From assembly GCA_002391225.1 (NCBI GenBank), contig DGRV01000101.1:33624-75745 (forward strand): DNA of 42,122 bases, read 5' to 3'. Numbering within the stretch: position 1 is the stretch's first letter; each line of letters begins with the position of its first letter. This document shows, in pieces, positions 38,120 through 42,122 of this stretch. This DNA comes from Christensenella sp. UBA4379. Its GTDB lineage: Bacteria > Bacillota > Clostridia > Christensenellales > Aristaeellaceae. Position numbers and translations under genes: made by a program. Below the pieces are notes generated by a model. That model saw only the letters and a program-made list of their open reading frames with translations. It ran no database searches and was not told the origin of the DNA.

Positions 38120-38445
38120 ATCAGGGGGATTCCCCCTGATTGTAATCCGCAGTACCGGCTTTGCCGGTGCGGGGTTCTGAGCGCCCGGAAAATGTGCCGG
38201 TGGCACATTTTCAGCGAAGAACGGGCCGGTAGGCCCAGGGCAGGTATTTTTGCGGAGCAGAATAATCGTTAGGAAGAGAAGACTTCTCCACTTCTGCGGA
38301 GCAAAAATACATTCCTTGCGGATTTGCCGCCCGGGAGGACCGGAGGTCCGAGAGGCAAATCCGTCGGGGGGGTCCGTAGGGGGTGAGGAGGGCCCGGAAA
38401 ACAGGCCGGTGGCCTGTTTTCACCGACGAACGGGCTGGAAAGCCC
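38120..38445 (+). repeat. Multi-hairpin intergenic repeat, family 1, copy E
   Basis: Fills 38044-38475. Stems: ATCAGGGGG/CCCCCTGAT (38120-38140), GTACCGGC/GCCGGTGC (38152-38170), AAAATGTGCC/GGCACATTTT (38189-38211), GGGCC/GGCCC (38223-38236), TATTTTTGC..GCAAAAATA (38245-38309), GGATTTGCC/GGCAAATCC (38320-38362) enclosing GGACC/GGTCC (38337-38349), AAAACAGGCC/GGCCTGTTTT (38398-38420), GGGCT/AGCCC (38432-38445). The two-hairpin module occurs twice in this copy, once on each side of the GGATTTGCC stem. Confidence 0.87.
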
Positions 38446-38475
38446 TGGACCGCAAGACCCCCATGCGGTAACTAT

Positions 38476-39183
38476 TTAAAGAAGTCTTCCGTTCAGCACG
38501 GCGGTAAAAAAGGCGTCGGACAGGAAGGCTGGCGACATCGCGCTGCTGTCCAGCACGCTGCGGAAATCCTCCAGCGGGATCACCGTGGACAAAAGGGGCA
38601 TCAGCAAATACAGCACGCACACGAAGGTCAGCCCCCGCAGCACCCCGAACAGGGCCGCCCCGGCCCAGTCAAACAGCTTGAGCAACGGGAAGGGGAACAC
38701 ATGGCTGATCACCCCCAGGGCCAGGGAGAAAAGGGCGTACGTAAGCGCCGCGCAGGCCAGGAAGCACAGAATCCGGATGGCGGAGGACACCACCGCCCCC
38801 TGGACATAATCGTTGATCGTCCGGTCGGACTCGATGTTCCGGCCCACCAGCAAATTCCTTTCCAGGACGCCGCTCAGGGCGCTGGGCAGGCCCACGTTAT
38901 GAATCACCTGGTCGATGGTGTCGTCCCCGATGCCGGTCACCGGGGTGTTGGCCAGGTCCCAGTCGCCCACGCGGGCCACGGCGTCCGTATAGGTGACCAG
39001 GAGGGAGGTAAAGGAGGTGTCCCCCTGCAGGCGGTTCGCCGGCCCGGCGGAAAGCGGCAGGGCGATCAGCAGGGACAGCAGCAGCGCCCCCTGGCTGAGC
39101 ACCGAATGGACGAACCCCCGGTACAGGGCGTAAGCCAGGCTCAGCAGAATCACCGCCCAGATGAAGACGTCAAAGAGATTCAA
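38476..39183 (-). CDS. CvpA-family membrane protein (235 aa)
   Basis: Four predicted membrane helices (about 5-25, 28-48, 135-165 and 185-205) with the CvpA-like FDVFIWAVILLSLAYALYRG start and KLFDWAGAALFGVLRG segment. CvpA proteins were first tied to colicin V production in Escherichia coli; their general role is unclear, perhaps envelope stress. The start is TTG at 39183 with AGGAGG seven bases upstream. It lies 22 bases downstream of the ATPase gene, so it probably shares the lepA transcript. Confidence 0.85.
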   Translation of the reverse strand: MNLFDVFIWAVILLSLAYALYRGFVHSVLSQGALLLSLLIALPLSAGPANRLQGDTSFTSLLVTYTDAVARVGDWDLANTPVTGIGDDTIDQVIHNVGLPSALSGVLERNLLVGRNIESDRTINDYVQGAVVSSAIRILCFLACAALTYALFSLALGVISHVFPFPLLKLFDWAGAALFGVLRGLTFVCVLYLLMPLLSTVIPLEDFRSVLDSSAMSPAFLSDAFFTAVLNGRLL

Positions 39184-39205
39184 AAGATGGCCTCCTCAGA
39201 AATGA

Positions 39206-40189
39206 TCATTCATGCGCGGTCTCCGGCATATGCTCCGCGACAGACTCGATGATTCTGTTCAGGTTTTCCCGTACCGCGTAAAAGGGCAGCAGCCGTCCCT
39301 TTGAATAAGCGTAGTAAGTGCCCGCGGACCCCCGAATCAGATAGTCCTCAAAAAACCGCTCCCAGCTGAAGAACTTCGCGGACTCGATCTGCTCGCCCGG
39401 GTCTTCCAGCATCTTTTCCACACCCTTGATCGGAATGAGTCCGGACTTTAGAATCAGCCATTCAAAAGATTCCGGCAGACAAACTGTGATCCGCCCAGCG
39501 CGCTGTTTCTCCAGCTTCATGACCCGATCTATCTCCGAGCCAAAGGCTGCTCCGTCTGCCATCACAAAGACATTCTGTTCAGGGTGATCCTGCAGCCAGG
39601 TATACACGCCGGAATTGGATTTTGCGGTTTCACACCGAACCGCCGTTCCTTCATAAAGACGCTGATAGAACTGATAACCGGCATGCGAATCCTCTGTCAG
39701 GAGGACGTCCGCCCGCGCTTTTTGCTGTGTCCGCGCCTGGGAATACACATAACCTTCCCGCCGCTGATAGATCTTTTTCAAGGTATGGTATCGGGTGCTC
39801 GTCCTGATCTCGTAGATTTCTTCCACGCTGTAGGGCAGTTCATGCAGATTTTCCCTGTTGAAGATCACATAATAGTTATCCGTCTTCTGAATCGCGGAGG
39901 CAAAACCGCGGGAAGCCAGATAATCCGCGCCTTCATCGATGAATACGACGCTTCCCCGCGTGTGACCCAACTGGTTTTGCCAGTCCATATCCGTCAGGGC
40001 GACGCAGGGGCAAGGCGCAGCGATCTCTACCCCGCTGGCTTTGCCCAGCCGTGTATGCTCTGCAATCATCTCATACAGCGTTGTTTTACCGGTTCCGCTG
40101 TCCCCGCGCACCACGGTAATGTTCCGGTTCAGCGTAAAACGGAAACTGGCGCGGCTGTTCGATACGCGAATGTCGATCCTGCCCTTCAT
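39206..40189 (-). CDS. P-loop ATPase with possible TOPRIM-like C-terminal half (327 aa)
   Basis: Walker A is RGDSGTGKTTL (28-38) and Walker B is SVVFIDEGADYL (80-91), followed by a sensor-like YYVIFNREN. Only about 50 residues separate the two Walker motifs, which is short for an ABC/SMC-type ATPase. The second half has VLLTEDSHAGYQFYQRLY (E166) and, 45 residues later, VFVMADGAAFGSEIDRVM (D212), the order and spacing of TOPRIM nuclease acidic residues, as in OLD-type nucleases; this is inference. It follows the DUF4869-like gene with a nine-base gap. Together they look like a two-gene system of unknown function. Confidence 0.7.
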   Translation of the reverse strand: MKGRIDIRVSNSRASFRFTLNRNITVVRGDSGTGKTTLYEMIAEHTRLGKASGVEIAAPCPCVALTDMDWQNQLGHTRGSVVFIDEGADYLASRGFASAIQKTDNYYVIFNRENLHELPYSVEEIYEIRTSTRYHTLKKIYQRREGYVYSQARTQQKARADVLLTEDSHAGYQFYQRLYEGTAVRCETAKSNSGVYTWLQDHPEQNVFVMADGAAFGSEIDRVMKLEKQRAGRITVCLPESFEWLILKSGLIPIKGVEKMLEDPGEQIESAKFFSWERFFEDYLIRGSAGTYYAYSKGRLLPFYAVRENLNRIIESVAEHMPETAHE

Positions 40190-40198
40190 AGCCCAACC

Positions 40199-40642
40199 TC
40201 AAACATATTGCCCGGCCGCTTCCACCATTTCCCGCATGTTCCGGACGATCCGGCCGTTGTTCAGCACCTTCGCCTTGAAAGTATCGTCCCCGAAATCCAT
40301 CAGATGCCGGAGATTGATCACCACTTTCCGGCTTTGGGCCAATCGGAGGATCCATTTGGCGCAGTTATCTCCGCAGGTGGAAGCGTTGAAAACATGCTTG
40401 CCGCTCTTGTCATTGGCAATTAGCAGCAGGGTTTTGACCCCGCCGGACAGTTGCAGCGGGGTGATCATTCCAAGCACCGGGCTCTCGATGATCTGCGGAG
40501 TAACAACCCTGGAGCGGTCCACATCAGCGATCATTTCCGCCGCCAGCGGCGAAGCGATCCAGCTGTCTTTATAGGTGTTTTTGAAAAACACCGCTGTATT
40601 GTAGATCGCTTCGGGCATATCTCCAAAGTAAATGTTCAGCAT
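40199..40642 (-). CDS. DUF4869-like protein (147 aa)
   Basis: Starts MLNIYFGDMPEAIYNTAVFF and contains ESPVLGMITPLQLSGGVKTLLL and ASTCGDNCAKWILRLA, which I recall as the pattern of the uncharacterised DUF4869 family of Clostridia; the name cannot be checked here. Mixed alpha/beta, cytoplasmic, with a CGDNC motif of two cysteines. It begins 41 bases after the lepA stop and is followed after nine bases by the ATPase gene. GAAGG precedes ATG 40642. Function unknown; the constant pairing would point to a joint job with the ATPase. Confidence 0.7.
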   Translation of the reverse strand: MLNIYFGDMPEAIYNTAVFFKNTYKDSWIASPLAAEMIADVDRSRVVTPQIIESPVLGMITPLQLSGGVKTLLLIANDKSGKHVFNASTCGDNCAKWILRLAQSRKVVINLRHLMDFGDDTFKAKVLNNGRIVRNMREMVEAAGQYV

Positions 40643-40683
40643 TCGGACACCTTCTGTCAGAAATGAGATGCGTTTCCGGCTGT

Positions 40684-42122
<1,439 letters not shown>

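Noticed and set aside
36175..38139. Plus-strand open frame of 654 codons opposite the lipase-like gene
   Set aside because: Shadow frame rich in Gly, Arg, Gln and His; the minus-strand frame has the GHSQG motif, a ribosome site and a terminator.

Overview
The window looks like chromosome from an anaerobic, fairly GC-rich member of the Bacillota (class Clostridia). The reasons are RNase J, a DnaD/DnaI-type replication pair, a YlbF-family protein next to MltG and a U32 peptidase, a CBS/DHH pyrophosphatase, ribosomal protein S21, rubrerythrin, many short Gram-positive signal peptides, and TTG/GTG starts behind strong Shine-Dalgarno sites. A gut or rumen lineage is plausible, but I cannot name a genus from the sequence alone.

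Layout. 1-4.7 kb: a stand-alone tyrosine recombinase, a small secreted protein, a PLP decarboxylase of the LysA type and a small unknown protein. 4.9-7.5 kb: a symmetrical divergent locus (tetR and an XRE-membrane protein to the left; an unknown small protein and a second XRE protein to the right) around an 11-bp palindrome that touches both promoters. 7.7-14.3 kb (leftward): ABC1/UbiB-type kinase, YitT membrane protein, secreted PIG-L deacetylase, rpsU and a secreted C39-like peptidase with an SH3 domain. 14.7-25.9 kb (rightward): rnjA, ylbF-like, mltG, U32 peptidase, a secreted unknown, leuS and a DHH pyrophosphatase. 26.2-29.6 kb (leftward): EamA transporter, DnaD-like and DnaC/DnaI-like genes, overlapping end to end. 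29.8-35.0 kb: rubrerythrin followed by an accessory region. 35.3-36.2 kb: a small stress-type membrane protein and a second secreted protein. 36.4-42.1 kb (leftward): lipase-like protein, CvpA, a two-gene ATPase/DUF4869 unit and the 3' part of lepA, which runs off the window.

The most unusual part is 30.3-32.0 kb. The last 78 bases of the rubrerythrin gene occur three times, about 0.77 and 0.85 kb apart, and each interval holds one promoterless nucleotidyltransferase/HEPN toxin-antitoxin pair of a different subclass. The whole array lies between the rubrerythrin promoter and a single terminator. It looks like a row of cassettes stacked at the 3' end of rbr and read from the rbr promoter. To its right lie a possible truncated integrase frame, a visibly AT-rich BspA-like leucine-rich-repeat gene and two decayed small genes.

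Two dispersed intergenic repeat families fill nearly every larger gap. Family 1 is a string of hairpins (six copies, both orientations). Its stems differ in sequence between copies, but the two arms change together, so pairing is kept. Family 2 is made of degenerate 7-bp tandem repeats at four loci. Copies of both families run into the 3' ends of genes (mltG, the PIG-L gene, the dnaC-like gene).
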